Shown: in pieces, positions 32,446 to 42,170 of the stretch
How positions within the stretch are numbered: the stretch's first letter is position 1
Layout of the letters: every line of letters starts with the position of its first letter
DNA from: Microcystis elabens FACHB-917
GTDB taxonomy: Bacteria > Cyanobacteriota > Cyanobacteriia > PCC-6307 > Cyanobiaceae
Direction of reading: 5' to 3'
DNA: 64,000 bases
NCBI RefSeq assembly: GCF_014698445.1
Contig: NZ_JACJSZ010000008.1
Coordinates: 56,053 to 120,052 of the forward strand
The notes under the pieces: model-generated
Seen by the model: the letters and a program-made list of their open reading frames with translations, nothing else
The model's database searches: none
What the model was told of the DNA's origin: nothing
Made by a program: the position numbers and the translations under genes

Positions 32446-32931
32446 TCACCCCTCCAGGAGGCTCCTGAGCATCCAGGCGGTCTTCTCGTGGATCTGGAGC
32501 CGCTGGGTGAGCAGGTCGGCGGTGGGCTGGTCGTTGGCCTCGTCGGCTGTGGTGAACACCTCGCGGATCGTGCGGGCCACCGCCTCGTGGCCCTCCACCA
32601 GCTCGCGCACCATCTCCAGGGCGGCGGGCACCCCCTTGGCTTCGGGGATCGAGGAGAGGCCGGCATAGATGGAGCCGCCGTAGGGGGCGGGGAGACCCAG
32701 GGCCCGGATCCGCTCGGCGATCAGGTCGAGGGCGGTCCAGAGCTCGGTGTACTGGTCCATGAACATCAGGTGGAGCGTGTTGAACATCGGTCCGGTGACG
32801 TTCCAGTGGAAGCCGTGGGTCTTGGCGTAGAGCACGGTGCTGTCGGCCAGCACCCGGCCGAGGCCCTCGGCGATCTGCCGGCGCTGGGCTTCGGGGATGC
32901 CGATGTCGATGGCGGGAGCGGTGACGGTCAT
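32446..32931 (-). CDS. dps: Dps-family ferritin-like protein
   Basis: 161 residues. The Dps ferroxidase region is visible: His42 in HGFHWNVTG, His54, Asp59 and Glu63 in [13 protein letters not shown]. Dps forms a 12-mer shell that stores iron, uses peroxide and protects DNA. The whole gene is a single four-helix bundle of the usual length. The ATG at 32931 is supported by family length. Confidence 0.93.
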   Translation of the reverse strand: MTVTAPAIDIGIPEAQRRQIAEGLGRVLADSTVLYAKTHGFHWNVTGPMFNTLHLMFMDQYTELWTALDLIAERIRALGLPAPYGGSIYAGLSSIPEAKGVPAALEMVRELVEGHEAVARTIREVFTTADEANDQPTADLLTQRLQIHEKTAWMLRSLLEG

Positions 32932-33041
32932 GGCGGCGAAGCGTGGGGGATCAGCCTAAGGTGAAGTGAGTCCGCTTAATGGCGGCATGGCCACATCGAG
33001 CCCTTCAGGCTGCATGCCGGCGTGGAAACCAAGGCCAAGGG

Positions 33042-36005
33042 TTAGTAATACTGCCGCACATAGCCATAGGCCTTCTCAAACAGCTCCACTTCCTGATGGA
33101 GCTGGTATTTCAGCAGGCATTTCCGCAGGGCCTTTTTGACCTCTCGCTCGCCGGCACTGGTCTGCTGCCAGCCAGGAAAACGGACGAGGCGAACGATCTC
33201 GTCGATGTCCGCGACCACGCGCTCCACCATCACTGGGGTGCTTTCGGTGCGGACTTGCTGGAACAGCTCGGTAAGGGCGGCTTTGCCGCGATCTTCGTCT
33301 TCCTCAGCCGGCGTGTCGTTCTCAGCGGCCACCAGATCATGGGCGAGGCTGAGCAGCTCCTTGAGGAAGTCGATGCTCTGCAGCAGGCCCTGGGCATGGC
33401 GTTCGCGCAGGGCCTCCAGCCGCTCGGAGAGGGCCTTGAAGCGGGGGTTGCCCATGTGCTTGCGCAGCCTGGCAGTGAGCTTGAACTCCACCTCCTTGGC
33501 CTTCTTGCGGGGATCCGCAGCGAGCACGGCCTCCAGCAGATCCGCATCCATCACCAGGGTGTCGAGATCGTCGCGCACCGCTTCCACGTGCACGTTCTCG
33601 TGGATCAGGGCGATCGTCTTGGCGCCGAGGGCATGCCAGATCAACTTGCCGGTGCCGCTGGTGGGTTGCACCGACACGTACACCTGAGTGAGCCAGCGGT
33701 AGTCGGCCTCGAACGGCAGCAGCACCGGATCCGGTGACACCGCTTCCCAGAGCTTGCCGAGAACGGAATACTCCGCGGCGAAGGCATCGCGCACATCGTT
33801 GTTGGGCAGGCAGTCCTGGGCGGCCATCAGCCCCTCATATCCCGCCAAGGTGCGGTCGACTCCGGGGAAGAAGGCCAGGCATTTCTGCATCGCCGTGGCG
33901 ATGTGCTCCTTCACTTCGGCCAGCTTGCCCGCCACGTCCTTGACGCCCTTCTCGTCGAACTCCAGGGCCTTGGCCACGTCGTCGAAGACGCCGAGGTAAT
34001 CAATGATCAGCCCGTGGGTCTTGCGGCCTCCATAGGGCCGGTTGGTGCGGCAGATCGCCTGCAGCAGAGTGTGAGCACGCAGGGGCTTGTCGAGATAGAG
34101 CGCTTGCAGGATCGGGGCATCGAAACCGGTGAGCAGCTTGGCGGTGACGATCAGGATCTTGAGCGGGTCGTTCGCATCCCGGAAGCGGTTGAGCAGCTTC
34201 TCTTCTTCGTCGCGGCTGCGGTCGTAGGGCTTATAGAGCTCGTCCTTGCCCGTGGCAGAGATCACGATCTCAGTGGCCTCGGGCGGCAGCAGCTGATCGA
34301 GCGCGGCTTTGTAGAGCAGGCAGCACTCCTGATCGAAGGTCACCACCATCCCCTTGAAGCCATTGGGCGCCACGGAGGTCTGGTAGTGCGAGGCGATGTC
34401 TTCACAGATGCTGCGCACCCTGTTGGGAGCCTTCACCAGCTTCTTCATGCTGCTGGCGGTCTTGGCGAGCTGATCGCGATCGAGGTCGGACAGGCCGCCA
34501 GTGAGATCTGCGAAGGCTTCATCGATAGCCGCCTTGTCAATGTGGAGATCCACCAGGCGCGGCTCGAAATGGAGCTTGAGCGTGGCACCATCGCGGATCG
34601 ATTCTTCGATGCCGTAGCGGCTCATGTAGCCGCGACTGTCTTCCTCGGCGCCGAAGGCGGCATAGGTGTTGCGATCGGTGCGGTTGATCGGTGTGCCGGT
34701 GAGGCCGAACAGGAAGGCATTGGGCAGGGCCGCGCGCATCTTGAGGCCGAGATCCCCCTCCTGGGTGCGGTGTGCTTCATCCACCAGCACGATGATGTTG
34801 CTGCGATCGTTAAGCACCCCATCGGCTTCCCCGAAGCGGAAGATGGTGGTGATGATGATCTTGCGGGTGTCCTGCTGAAGCAGGCGCATCAGATCGGCGC
34901 GGGTTTCGCCCTTCACCAGATTGGGCACATCGCTGGCGTGGAAGGTGCCGCTGATCTGGGCATCGAGATCGACCCGATCCACCACGATGAGCACGGCGGG
35001 ATTGCCCAGGGCGGGCTGCATGCGCAACTTCTGGACGGCGAACACCATCAGCAGCGATTTGCCTGAGCCCTGGAAGTGCCAGATCAGCCCTTTGCGCGGC
35101 TGCCCGGCCAACACCCGCTCCACAATCAGGTTGGCGGCCTCCACCTGCTGGTAGCGGGCGATCACCTTGATGCGGCGCTTCTTGTCGTCGGTGGCGAAGA
35201 GGGTGAAGTGGGCCAGCAGATCAAGCACGTTGGCCGGGCGCAGCAGGCCGTTCACCGCGGCCTTGAGGCCGGCGAGGGTCCCCGGGGCAGCTTCCTCCTC
35301 GCCGCGCCAGGGGCCCCAGAGGTTCACCGGGCAGCGGATCGAGCCGTACATCAGCTCCTTGCCTTCGCTGGCCACGGAGAACACGTTGGCGACGAACAGC
35401 TCGGGCACGTTGCGCTCGTAGTCGTCGTGCACCTGCAGGGCACCATCCAGCCAGCTCACGGCCTGGCGCACCGGTGTTTTGGCTTCGATCACCACCAGGG
35501 GCAGGCCATTCACCAGCAGCACCAGATCAGCGCGACGCTCCGCCGGGCCTGAGCGGACGACGAACTGATTGGTAACGACGTACTGGTTGTTTTCGAGGTT
35601 GTCGAAATCGATCAGCCGGATCGACACGTGCTCATGGTTGGCCCCGAACGGCATCGAGCGCTCGCCGCGCAGCCAGGCCGTCATCTCCTCATTGGCCTTG
35701 ATCAACCCATCGCTGCGCACCGCAAGAACGATGGCGCGCAGTTTGTAGAGCACCTCATCGGCACGATCAGGATCAGCAGCGATCTCGGGGTTGAGGTGGA
35801 TCAGGGCGTCGCGGATCCAGGGCTCGACCAGGACTTCGTGGGGAAGGCGAGGGATGTGTTCTGCGGGGAGGTGGTGCCAGCCGAGGCCCGAGAGCTTGCT
35901 GCTTTTGCGGGCCAGGCCTGAACCTACTAGGGTGTAAGAAGTGGGTCCCCCAGAGAGGATGTGAGTCAGTAAGGACTCCGTAGTGGAGACTTCAGAGAAG
36001 GTCAT
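33042..36005 (-). CDS. hsdR: Type I restriction enzyme R subunit (HsdR)
   Basis: 987 residues. The N-terminal PD-(D/E)xK nuclease has Asp160, Glu174 and Lys176 (RADLVLLV, VVIEAKTP). The helicase/translocase has Walker A GSGKS at 313-317 and a DEAH box at 409-412. It pulls and cuts unmodified DNA in complex with HsdM and HsdS. Its ATG overlaps the original hsdS stop (ATGA), but because hsdS now stops about 290 bp earlier, that translational coupling may be lost. The protein itself looks intact. Confidence 0.95.
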   Translation of the reverse strand: MTFSEVSTTESLLTHILSGGPTSYTLVGSGLARKSSKLSGLGWHHLPAEHIPRLPHEVLVEPWIRDALIHLNPEIAADPDRADEVLYKLRAIVLAVRSDGLIKANEEMTAWLRGERSMPFGANHEHVSIRLIDFDNLENNQYVVTNQFVVRSGPAERRADLVLLVNGLPLVVIEAKTPVRQAVSWLDGALQVHDDYERNVPELFVANVFSVASEGKELMYGSIRCPVNLWGPWRGEEEAAPGTLAGLKAAVNGLLRPANVLDLLAHFTLFATDDKKRRIKVIARYQQVEAANLIVERVLAGQPRKGLIWHFQGSGKSLLMVFAVQKLRMQPALGNPAVLIVVDRVDLDAQISGTFHASDVPNLVKGETRADLMRLLQQDTRKIIITTIFRFGEADGVLNDRSNIIVLVDEAHRTQEGDLGLKMRAALPNAFLFGLTGTPINRTDRNTYAAFGAEEDSRGYMSRYGIEESIRDGATLKLHFEPRLVDLHIDKAAIDEAFADLTGGLSDLDRDQLAKTASSMKKLVKAPNRVRSICEDIASHYQTSVAPNGFKGMVVTFDQECCLLYKAALDQLLPPEATEIVISATGKDELYKPYDRSRDEEEKLLNRFRDANDPLKILIVTAKLLTGFDAPILQALYLDKPLRAHTLLQAICRTNRPYGGRKTHGLIIDYLGVFDDVAKALEFDEKGVKDVAGKLAEVKEHIATAMQKCLAFFPGVDRTLAGYEGLMAAQDCLPNNDVRDAFAAEYSVLGKLWEAVSPDPVLLPFEADYRWLTQVYVSVQPTSGTGKLIWHALGAKTIALIHENVHVEAVRDDLDTLVMDADLLEAVLAADPRKKAKEVEFKLTARLRKHMGNPRFKALSERLEALRERHAQGLLQSIDFLKELLSLAHDLVAAENDTPAEEDEDRGKAALTELFQQVRTESTPVMVERVVADIDEIVRLVRFPGWQQTSAGEREVKKALRKCLLKYQLHQEVELFEKAYGYVRQYY

Positions 36006-37333
36006 GAAACGTCTGTTAGTATCTCAACGCCGGAAGCGATAAGGCTCGAGGCGGTTGAGTATTTGCACAGAGAAGAAAGGCTGGCGTCTAACAGTTCAAG
36101 GTGCGTTATTATCTCGTCTTGCTCTTCGAGGGGCGGGAGCACTATCCAAATCCTTGAGAGCGTCTCTTTCTTTAGCTCCTGATCAGCAACGAAGCTCCGC
36201 AGTGACAATTTGCCGTCGTTCAGGGATGCCGACCAGTGCCGCATAAGGCCACAAAAGACAGCTTCCGCAGGACATCTGCCTTTATGCGTTCAAAAGCAAT
36301 AACATGATGCGGAGCTTTGTTGCTGATCAGGCTTTAGCTTGAGTCTCCCGGCGCCCTGCTTGGTTAGCCATTCATTAATGCTTCTATGGCGAAAAAAGTG
36401 ATAGATCCATCTCGTCCTGCAGTCTGTAGTGCCCTCTAGTATGTGAGCGTGATTATTGACATTAAACCTGCCTTTGGTGAGCTGGGTCATCGACCATGAT
36501 CTCCACTTGAGGAAGTGATCTCCGTCTTCACCAAGTAGCACATACTCACCCTCAAGGCGGTATTCACTTATCCTGTCAAGAATCCCGGTTGGCCCGTAAT
36601 ATGGGTAAGGACCTGGGATCTTGGAACGTTCAGAGGAGCTAATTGGCTTTCGAAGACGATTGAGAATGCGAGCGGCTTTTCCTAGTTCCACGCATTTCCA
36701 GTTGGCCGGGATTAAGCCAAGGGGAGACTCTGTCATCTGCCTTTCGCGATCTCCCCAAATTCCTTTGGTTGTGCAGTCAATATATGAACGCAGACGCACA
36801 TCTTGAAGCGACTCGGTCGCTTCTCGTGCGCATTGCCTTGCGTGATCTATCGCCTTGAGCGCTGAGGTAATCCTGAGCTGCTCCTCCAGTGGTGGTATTC
36901 CAAACTCTTGCTGCGCCAATGTCTTCCAGTTGATCGTCGGAGACAAAGAGCCTACCGAAATCTCAACTGCACGCCTCATGAATGGATCGCTCTGCATGAA
37001 GTAGGGCAGAAAATCCGGAAAGACGGCCTCGGCTTTTGCTCGAAGAACCATTGCGTGAGCAGAGCAGATGCCTTCAGAATCTGCTACAGCCAGCTTGCGC
37101 TGATAGGCTCGTCGCTTGCCAAAGATGATGTCTCCTGGCCTAAATCTTAGTTTTGTGCTTTCAACATCATCAGGCGATCCCCAGCGGCGAATCTTGAGGG
37201 ATTCGCGATCAAGGTGCTCTAGTCCAACGTATCGATCAACGCCTGCCTCTGCAGGGTTGTCCACGCGATCATTGATGCACTCGGCCATCTCCCCAAACTT
37301 CACCCGCCGCCACCCCGGCCTCAACTCAGCCAT
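36002..37333 (-). pseudogene. hsdS: Type I specificity subunit HsdS, interrupted by a MITE
   Basis: The frame from 37333 (MAELRPGWRRVKFGEMAE) encodes TRD1, the central conserved region (GIPPLEEQLRITSALKAID) and most of TRD2. It then runs into foreign sequence and stops at 36290, after 347 residues. Beyond the insertion the proper end resumes: LKKETLSRIWIVLPPLEEQ to a stop at 36002. Removing the 154-bp element and one 8-bp duplication gives a 389-residue protein with RLKLKKETLSRI across the joint. The present product lacks the C-terminal conserved helix. Truncated HsdS proteins are sometimes still active, so loss of function is likely but not certain. Confidence 0.9.
36178..36331. mobile_element. 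154-bp MITE-like element inside hsdS
   Basis: The ends are CCTGATCAGCAAC...GTTGCTGATCAGG. The terminal inverted repeats are 24 bp (36178-36201 and 36308-36331) with one mismatch. They are flanked by the 8-bp direct repeat CTTTAGCT at 36170-36177 and 36332-36339, a target-site duplication. The element has no transposase and no gene of its own. The parent family is not identifiable from one copy; 8-bp duplications occur in several IS families. No second copy is seen in this window. Confidence 0.9.
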
Positions 37334-38462
37334 TGCTGTTCCCCTCCGGCCAGTGGTAGCTCACTTTCAGATGGTTGAGATAGTTGTGAGGTAGCCACTT
37401 CTCATGCTGTAGCCGCCCCACCACGATGCCTGGAGCAATGCCAAGGGCCTCGGCGCCCGCCTTCACCTCCTGCTCGGAGCGCAGCCCTTGCAGCTTGCGT
37501 GCTTCGGCGGGGGGAATCAGCTGATCGGCGGCGAAGCGATTGGCTTCGTCCTCCTGCTCGGCATCCAGGCCATCGAGGCCATCCACAAACGTGGCCTTCT
37601 TGCCGTGCTTGAGCACATGGCCGGCCTCATGGAACAGCGTGAACCAGAGGTGATCGTTCGTCTTGTGGCGCAGGCTCAGGGCGATCAGGGCCCGCTCGCT
37701 GCTCAGCCAGCGGGTGGCCCCGCTCACCCGGCAACCGGGTGGCGCCGGCACGAACACCACCGCCACGCCAGCGGCGGCGGCCAGTGACTGAAGCCTGGGC
37801 ACAAACACCCTTGGGTCCGGCTCACGGCTGAGGCCGCGCAGTTGTTGCAGCGCCTCGCGGAATGCCTTGGCCTCGTAGGCGCGGCAGGAGATGGCGGCTG
37901 CCTCCGTTTCGGCGCGACGCAGCCAACAGGCCAGGGCTCCCTGCTGGGTCGCGAAGCTCTTGGAGGTGCGATAACTGGCCAACGGCTGGCCATAGCGCTC
38001 CCGCCAGGCGTCGACTGAAGCCACCGCGAAGAACTTCAGGCAGGCCGCCACCTGTAGGCCGGCATGGCTGCAGCTCTCCACCCAGCCCTGTTGCTTCAGC
38101 CAACTCAGCGGCAGCTCCTTGAGCCAGGCCTTCTGGCTGGCCAAGGCATCGAGCTGCTGCAGGCGCACCAGATCCTGCTGGTAGTTGGCCTCCAGCCGCA
38201 GCCAGAAGCCGGCGTCGTGGCCCAGCACCCGCTCCAGCCGCTCGGCCGTGTCGGCCGTGATCGGCGCCCGGCCCTTGAGCAGTTCATTCACATGCTTGGC
38301 GCTGAAATCCAGCCGCTGCGCCAGCTCGGCGCGGGTCCAGCCGAATTCCTCCAGCACCTCCTCGATCAGATCTCCGGGAGGCGAGGCCCAGTCGGCGTTG
38401 AAGCCGGCGTCTGCAGGGGCGTTCGTGGTGGCGGTGGCGGTTTCAACCATGGGTATCTCCAA
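37326..38462 (-). CDS. HigA-like HTH protein with ImmA/IrrE peptidase domain
   Basis: 378 residues. The N-terminal part (about 30-85) is an XRE-type helix-turn-helix of the HigA kind (GWTRAELAQRLDFSAKHVNE). The C-terminal half has the zinc-peptidase motif HEAGH at 278-282 followed by EQEDEANRFAADQLIP, as in ImmA/IrrE. It overlaps the HigB-like toxin gene by 20 bp and hsdS by 8 bp, so it sits inside the restriction operon. It likely acts as antitoxin and may repress the operon or cleave a partner. Confidence 0.88.
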   Translation of the reverse strand: MEIPMVETATATTNAPADAGFNADWASPPGDLIEEVLEEFGWTRAELAQRLDFSAKHVNELLKGRAPITADTAERLERVLGHDAGFWLRLEANYQQDLVRLQQLDALASQKAWLKELPLSWLKQQGWVESCSHAGLQVAACLKFFAVASVDAWRERYGQPLASYRTSKSFATQQGALACWLRRAETEAAAISCRAYEAKAFREALQQLRGLSREPDPRVFVPRLQSLAAAAGVAVVFVPAPPGCRVSGATRWLSSERALIALSLRHKTNDHLWFTLFHEAGHVLKHGKKATFVDGLDGLDAEQEDEANRFAADQLIPPAEARKLQGLRSEQEVKAGAEALGIAPGIVVGRLQHEKWLPHNYLNHLKVSYHWPEGNSNG

Positions 38463-38772
38463 TCTCGAGAAGGCGAACGCTGGTCACCTGCTGCCAGTCG
38501 ATGCCGCCAGCGGCCAGGGTTGGCGGCGGCTGATCGGTGGGCTCGAACAGCAGTCGCATCGGCCCGTCGAGGTCGACGGAGTACTGGCCGGCTCGGTCTC
38601 CGGTCAGAGCGTGCGGGCGACCCAGTTGCAGCTGACTCACGTTCTGCACGGCCCTGAGCTCGTTGAGGCGGTTCTTGAGGCGCTTGGCGCGCGTGGCGCC
38701 CAGCTGTTTGAGCTGGTGTTTCTCCTCCTCGCAGAGGCGCTGGATGGTTTTGCTGGCGAAGGTGGTCTGCAT
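38443..38772 (-). CDS. HigB-like (RelE/ParE superfamily) toxin
   Basis: 109 residues, opening MQTTFASKTIQRLCEEEKHQ and containing LRAVQNVSQLQLGRPHALTG and MRLLFEP, typical of the short HigB/RelE fold. Such toxins cut mRNA on the ribosome. It starts 9 bp after the hsdM1 stop and overlaps the HigA-like gene. Toxin-then-antitoxin order is characteristic of higBA. Confidence 0.82.
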   Translation of the reverse strand: MQTTFASKTIQRLCEEEKHQLKQLGATRAKRLKNRLNELRAVQNVSQLQLGRPHALTGDRAGQYSVDLDGPMRLLFEPTDQPPPTLAAGGIDWQQVTSVRLLEIGDTHG

Positions 38773-38781
38773 CCTAGGCCT

Positions 38782-40314
38782 TCACCCCTGGTTTTCCTTC
38801 ACCGGATCGGTGAAGGGTTTTCCGTCCACCAGGCCATCGAGCATGGCCACCACCTCCTCCATCTGCTGCCAGAACTCCTGCCCCGAGGCTTCCCAGGCCT
38901 GCCAGGCCTCCTGCAGCGTGGCTGGCTCGCCCTCGCCAACAGCCGTCGTTGTGGACCGCTTCACGTAGAGCGGGATCGATAGGCTGTGCTCGTTGGCAGC
39001 GATCGCCTCCAGGGTCGCCACCGCCGCGAAGCCTTCCTCATCACCGAAGGCGCTGTAAGCCCCAGCGATGCGGGCCTGGTGCTCGGGTCGCAGGAAGCTC
39101 ACCGCCCGCTCGCGGGCGATCTCGTTCACCGCGTCGATCAGCAGCACCTTGCCGCTGCGCTCCTCCGGCTTGCGGCTGCGGCAGAACACCACGCAGGCCT
39201 CCATCGGTGAGTTGTAGAAGAGGCCCGGGCCCAGGCCCAGCACGCACTCCACCAGGTCGGCCTCCAGCAGCCTGCGGCGCAGCTCGGCTTCCTCCTTGCG
39301 GAACAGCACCCCATGGGGGAACAGCACCGCGCAGCGGCCGATGACCGGATCCATGCTGCGCAGGATGTGCTGGAAGAAGGCGTAGTCGGCCCGGCCCTGG
39401 GGCGGGGTGCCCAGGAAGTTGCGGCCCCAGGGATCGCTCTGCCAGGCCTCCCGGTTCCACTGCTTGATCGAATAGGGCGGGTTGGCCAGCACCACATCAA
39501 AGCGGCGCAGGCTGTCGTGCTCGCTGAAGGCCGGCGTGGCCAGGGTGTCGCCGCGGGCGATCTCGCTGTCTTCCACGCCGTGGAGCACCAGGTTCATGCG
39601 GGCGATCGAGGCGGTCATGTGGTTGCGCTCCTGCCCGTACAGCCGCAACGTGCGGTGCTCGCCGCCCTTGCGCTTCACCTCCGCCAGGGCGGAGATCAAC
39701 ATGCCACCGGTCCCGCAGGTGGGGTCGTAGATGCTCTCGCCGGGTTGCGGGTCGAGCAGTTGCACCATCAGGTGCACCAGGGTGCGGTTGGTGTAGAACT
39801 CCTGCGCGGTGTGGCCGCTGTCGTCAGCAAATTTCTTGATCAGAAACTCGTAGCCGTTGCCGAGTTCATCCTCCGGCACGTGAAACAGGGAAAGCTTCTC
39901 GCTGGAGAAGTGCTCCAGCAGATTCTTTAGGGTTTCATCCGGGAGGCGCTCCTTGTTGGTCCATGGAGCATCGCCGAAAATGCCATCCAGCTTGCCGGGG
40001 TTGGCCGCCTCTACGGCCCGCAGTGCGTTCTGAAGGGCCCGGCCCACATCCCTGGCTGCAGCGCGCACATCGGCCCAGTGGGCTCCTTGAGGGATCACAA
40101 AGCGGTCGTTGGCGGTGGCCAGCGCATAGGCCGTGTCGCCATCCGATTCGTGCATGGCGTCGGAGTAATCCTCATCCCACACATCAGAGAGGCGCTTGTA
40201 GAACAGAAGCGGGAATACAAACTGCTTGTAGTCGCCGGCATCCACCAGGCCGCGCAGCAGCACAGCGGCTCCCCAGAGGTAGGCCTCAAGGGCGGATTGA
40301 GAGAGGGTGGTCAT
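38782..40314 (-). CDS. hsdM: Type I DNA methyltransferase HsdM1
   Basis: 510 residues. The SAM-binding motif I is DPTCGTGG at 197-204 and the adenine-N6 catalytic motif is NPPY at 278-281 (VVLANPPYSIKQW). The N-terminal HsdM helical domain is present. It should methylate with HsdS. It overlaps the upstream AlbA_2 gene by 4 bp and is followed by the HigB-like gene. Confidence 0.95.
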   Translation of the reverse strand: MTTLSQSALEAYLWGAAVLLRGLVDAGDYKQFVFPLLFYKRLSDVWDEDYSDAMHESDGDTAYALATANDRFVIPQGAHWADVRAAARDVGRALQNALRAVEAANPGKLDGIFGDAPWTNKERLPDETLKNLLEHFSSEKLSLFHVPEDELGNGYEFLIKKFADDSGHTAQEFYTNRTLVHLMVQLLDPQPGESIYDPTCGTGGMLISALAEVKRKGGEHRTLRLYGQERNHMTASIARMNLVLHGVEDSEIARGDTLATPAFSEHDSLRRFDVVLANPPYSIKQWNREAWQSDPWGRNFLGTPPQGRADYAFFQHILRSMDPVIGRCAVLFPHGVLFRKEEAELRRRLLEADLVECVLGLGPGLFYNSPMEACVVFCRSRKPEERSGKVLLIDAVNEIARERAVSFLRPEHQARIAGAYSAFGDEEGFAAVATLEAIAANEHSLSIPLYVKRSTTTAVGEGEPATLQEAWQAWEASGQEFWQQMEEVVAMLDGLVDGKPFTDPVKENQG

Positions 40315-42170
40315 GGCTGCACCGGCTCCGGCAGGGTGTAGCGCTGGGCTGGATGGTTAGGCATCTGGGGGATGGTGTAAGCCAGCTCGCCGGTTTCAAC
40401 CATGTCGCTGAGGTGCTGGCGTAGCAGCACCTTGGGGTCACGCCCGCCCAGATAACCCGCCAGCTCCCTTGCCGACAACGGCTTCCAGGCACACAGATCG
40501 AGCACCAGGGCACGCAGCAACGGCCGGCGCGGCCTTTCCCCTGCACTGGCCAGCCTGGCGGCCAGCTCGGGAGGCAGCTGGTGAGGATCGGGGCTGAGCT
40601 GGTGAGGATCAGAGCCGAGCTGGTGAGGATCAGAGCCGAGCTGGTGAGGATCGCCCTCAGCGCTCGTGGTTGGCAGCAACGCCTCACTGCCCACGTAGTA
40701 GGTGCGATTGCCTGACCCCTTCATCACCAGCAATCCGAGATCCCGCAGCCGCCGCAGGTGGGCCGAAGCGTTGAGGGTGTCGTTGCTGCCGAAGGAGCGG
40801 AACACGCCGTTGTCGATGGCACCCACCTCCCGCACGAACACCAGGGCCCTGGCTTCGTCGTCGCTGAGCGGCTCGCTGGAGAGCGTGCGCAGCCAGGCCA
40901 GATCGGCCGCATCGAGGAAGTGGTGAAACAGGAAGGTGGCCACAAACTGATCGCCCCGCGTGGCGCTTTCGAAGGCCGGCGGCGCCAGCTGGTGCTTGCG
41001 CATCAGATCGCGCATGACGCGAATGCCGCTGCCTTTGCTCTCGGCCAGGCGCACCTCATGCAGCACCGCCGCGATGCGGGGATTGCGGCATTCAGATCCG
41101 GGTTCACCCAGCAGATCAGGGGATTTGAGCGAGTGGCCCGGGTTGCGGATCTCGATCCGGTTCTGGTAACGCAGGATCTGCACCGGCGAATGGGTGCGGT
41201 AGCTGCGGTGCATCAGCGCATTCACGATCGCCTCCCGCACCACCCGCACCGGCAACAGCGTTTCGTCCTGGCGGATCAGCTCGCCAGCCGGCAACGAGAA
41301 GCTGGTGGGCAGGTCGTCCATCACCGCTGCCACGGCCCGGGGGATGGCCAGCAGCAGGGGTGCCCGGATCTCCACCGCATCGAAGGCCCGCTCCGGATCC
41401 TCGATCCAGCGCCGACCGGGCAGCCGCAGATAATCCACGCGCATCATCAGGAAACAGCGCCGAAGGGCGGTGGCGCGCCCGAACAACAACAATCCCGCCA
41501 CGGTGGGGCGAAGCACCACGCCATCGGGTGAGATGGCATGCAGAGAGCGCAGCAGATCGTGATCGCTCCAGGCGAGTTCCTCCGCATCCGCTGAACTGCG
41601 CGAGCGCAATTTGCGGTAGGTCTCCAGAGCCTCGGGATCCAGATCGCTCAGCTCCGCATCCCGCACGACACTGGCGTCGAAGCTGTCGCCTCCCCTCTGC
41701 TGCATCAGGGTCGCAAGGTCGTCCTCCGTGCCCTGATGGTCCGTCGGGCCCAGGCGTCGAAAGGCTCCACGGGGAAGCCCGAGCGCCTTCAGGTACACCG
41801 GCTTCTGGGCAGCAGCAGCCTCCTCGACCCGCACCACCACCACCGTGCGGCCCTGGATGAGTTCGGCGCGCACATCAGGGCGGATGGGGTGATTGAAGGC
41901 GCTGGCACACTGGCTCACCAGATCGGCCTGCAGCTTCTCCGCGGCCTCCACCCCCACCACCTCAAAGCGTGGCTCCGCGGCCTGGTTGTCGCGTTCAGCC
42001 ACGCCCAGGAGCAGGGTTCCACCTCCGAGATGGGGCTCGTTGCTGAAGGCGCAGATTGTCTCTAAGACGGCGCGATCGATCTGGCTGGCCCGCTTGGCCT
42101 CGATCACGCTCGATTCATCCAGTGCGCAAAGCTCCTCAAAAAGATCAGCTGCGCTTCTCACTTCAGCCAC
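40311..42170 (-). CDS. AlbA_2 / HATPase_c_4 protein (COG2865 type)
   Basis: 619 residues. The N-terminal AlbA_2 (Schlafen-like) domain is at about 15-130 (SSVIEAKRASQIDRAVLETI, LGGGTLLLGVAERD). A GHKL-type HATPase_c_4 region is at about 310-410 (REAIVNALMHRSYRTHS, NRIEIRNPG, ESKGSGIRVM). Winged-helix segments follow (SNDTLNASAHLRRLRDLGLL). A seven-residue PHQLGSD-type repeat, four copies, links to a C-terminal helical part. It overlaps hsdM2 by 13 bp and hsdM1 by 4 bp. This family is common in defence islands; its exact action is not known. Confidence 0.85.
   Translation of the reverse strand: MAEVRSAADLFEELCALDESSVIEAKRASQIDRAVLETICAFSNEPHLGGGTLLLGVAERDNQAAEPRFEVVGVEAAEKLQADLVSQCASAFNHPIRPDVRAELIQGRTVVVVRVEEAAAAQKPVYLKALGLPRGAFRRLGPTDHQGTEDDLATLMQQRGGDSFDASVVRDAELSDLDPEALETYRKLRSRSSADAEELAWSDHDLLRSLHAISPDGVVLRPTVAGLLLFGRATALRRCFLMMRVDYLRLPGRRWIEDPERAFDAVEIRAPLLLAIPRAVAAVMDDLPTSFSLPAGELIRQDETLLPVRVVREAIVNALMHRSYRTHSPVQILRYQNRIEIRNPGHSLKSPDLLGEPGSECRNPRIAAVLHEVRLAESKGSGIRVMRDLMRKHQLAPPAFESATRGDQFVATFLFHHFLDAADLAWLRTLSSEPLSDDEARALVFVREVGAIDNGVFRSFGSNDTLNASAHLRRLRDLGLLVMKGSGNRTYYVGSEALLPTTSAEGDPHQLGSDPHQLGSDPHQLSPDPHQLPPELAARLASAGERPRRPLLRALVLDLCAWKPLSARELAGYLGGRDPKVLLRQHLSDMVETGELAYTIPQMPNHPAQRYTLPEPVQP
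40576..40652. repeat. 21-bp tandem repeat in the AlbA_2 gene
   Basis: The core AGCTGGTGAGGATC begins at 40576, 40597, 40618 and 40639, a strict 21-bp period. It encodes four copies of a PHQLG/S-S-D-like heptapeptide, so copy number can change without a frameshift. Confidence 0.88.

Noticed and set aside
36202..36307. An invertible hsdS segment (phase-variable switch)
   Set aside because: The inverted repeats suggested it, but flipping the segment also gives an early stop. The flanking 8-bp direct repeats and exact restoration on removal fit a MITE insertion better.
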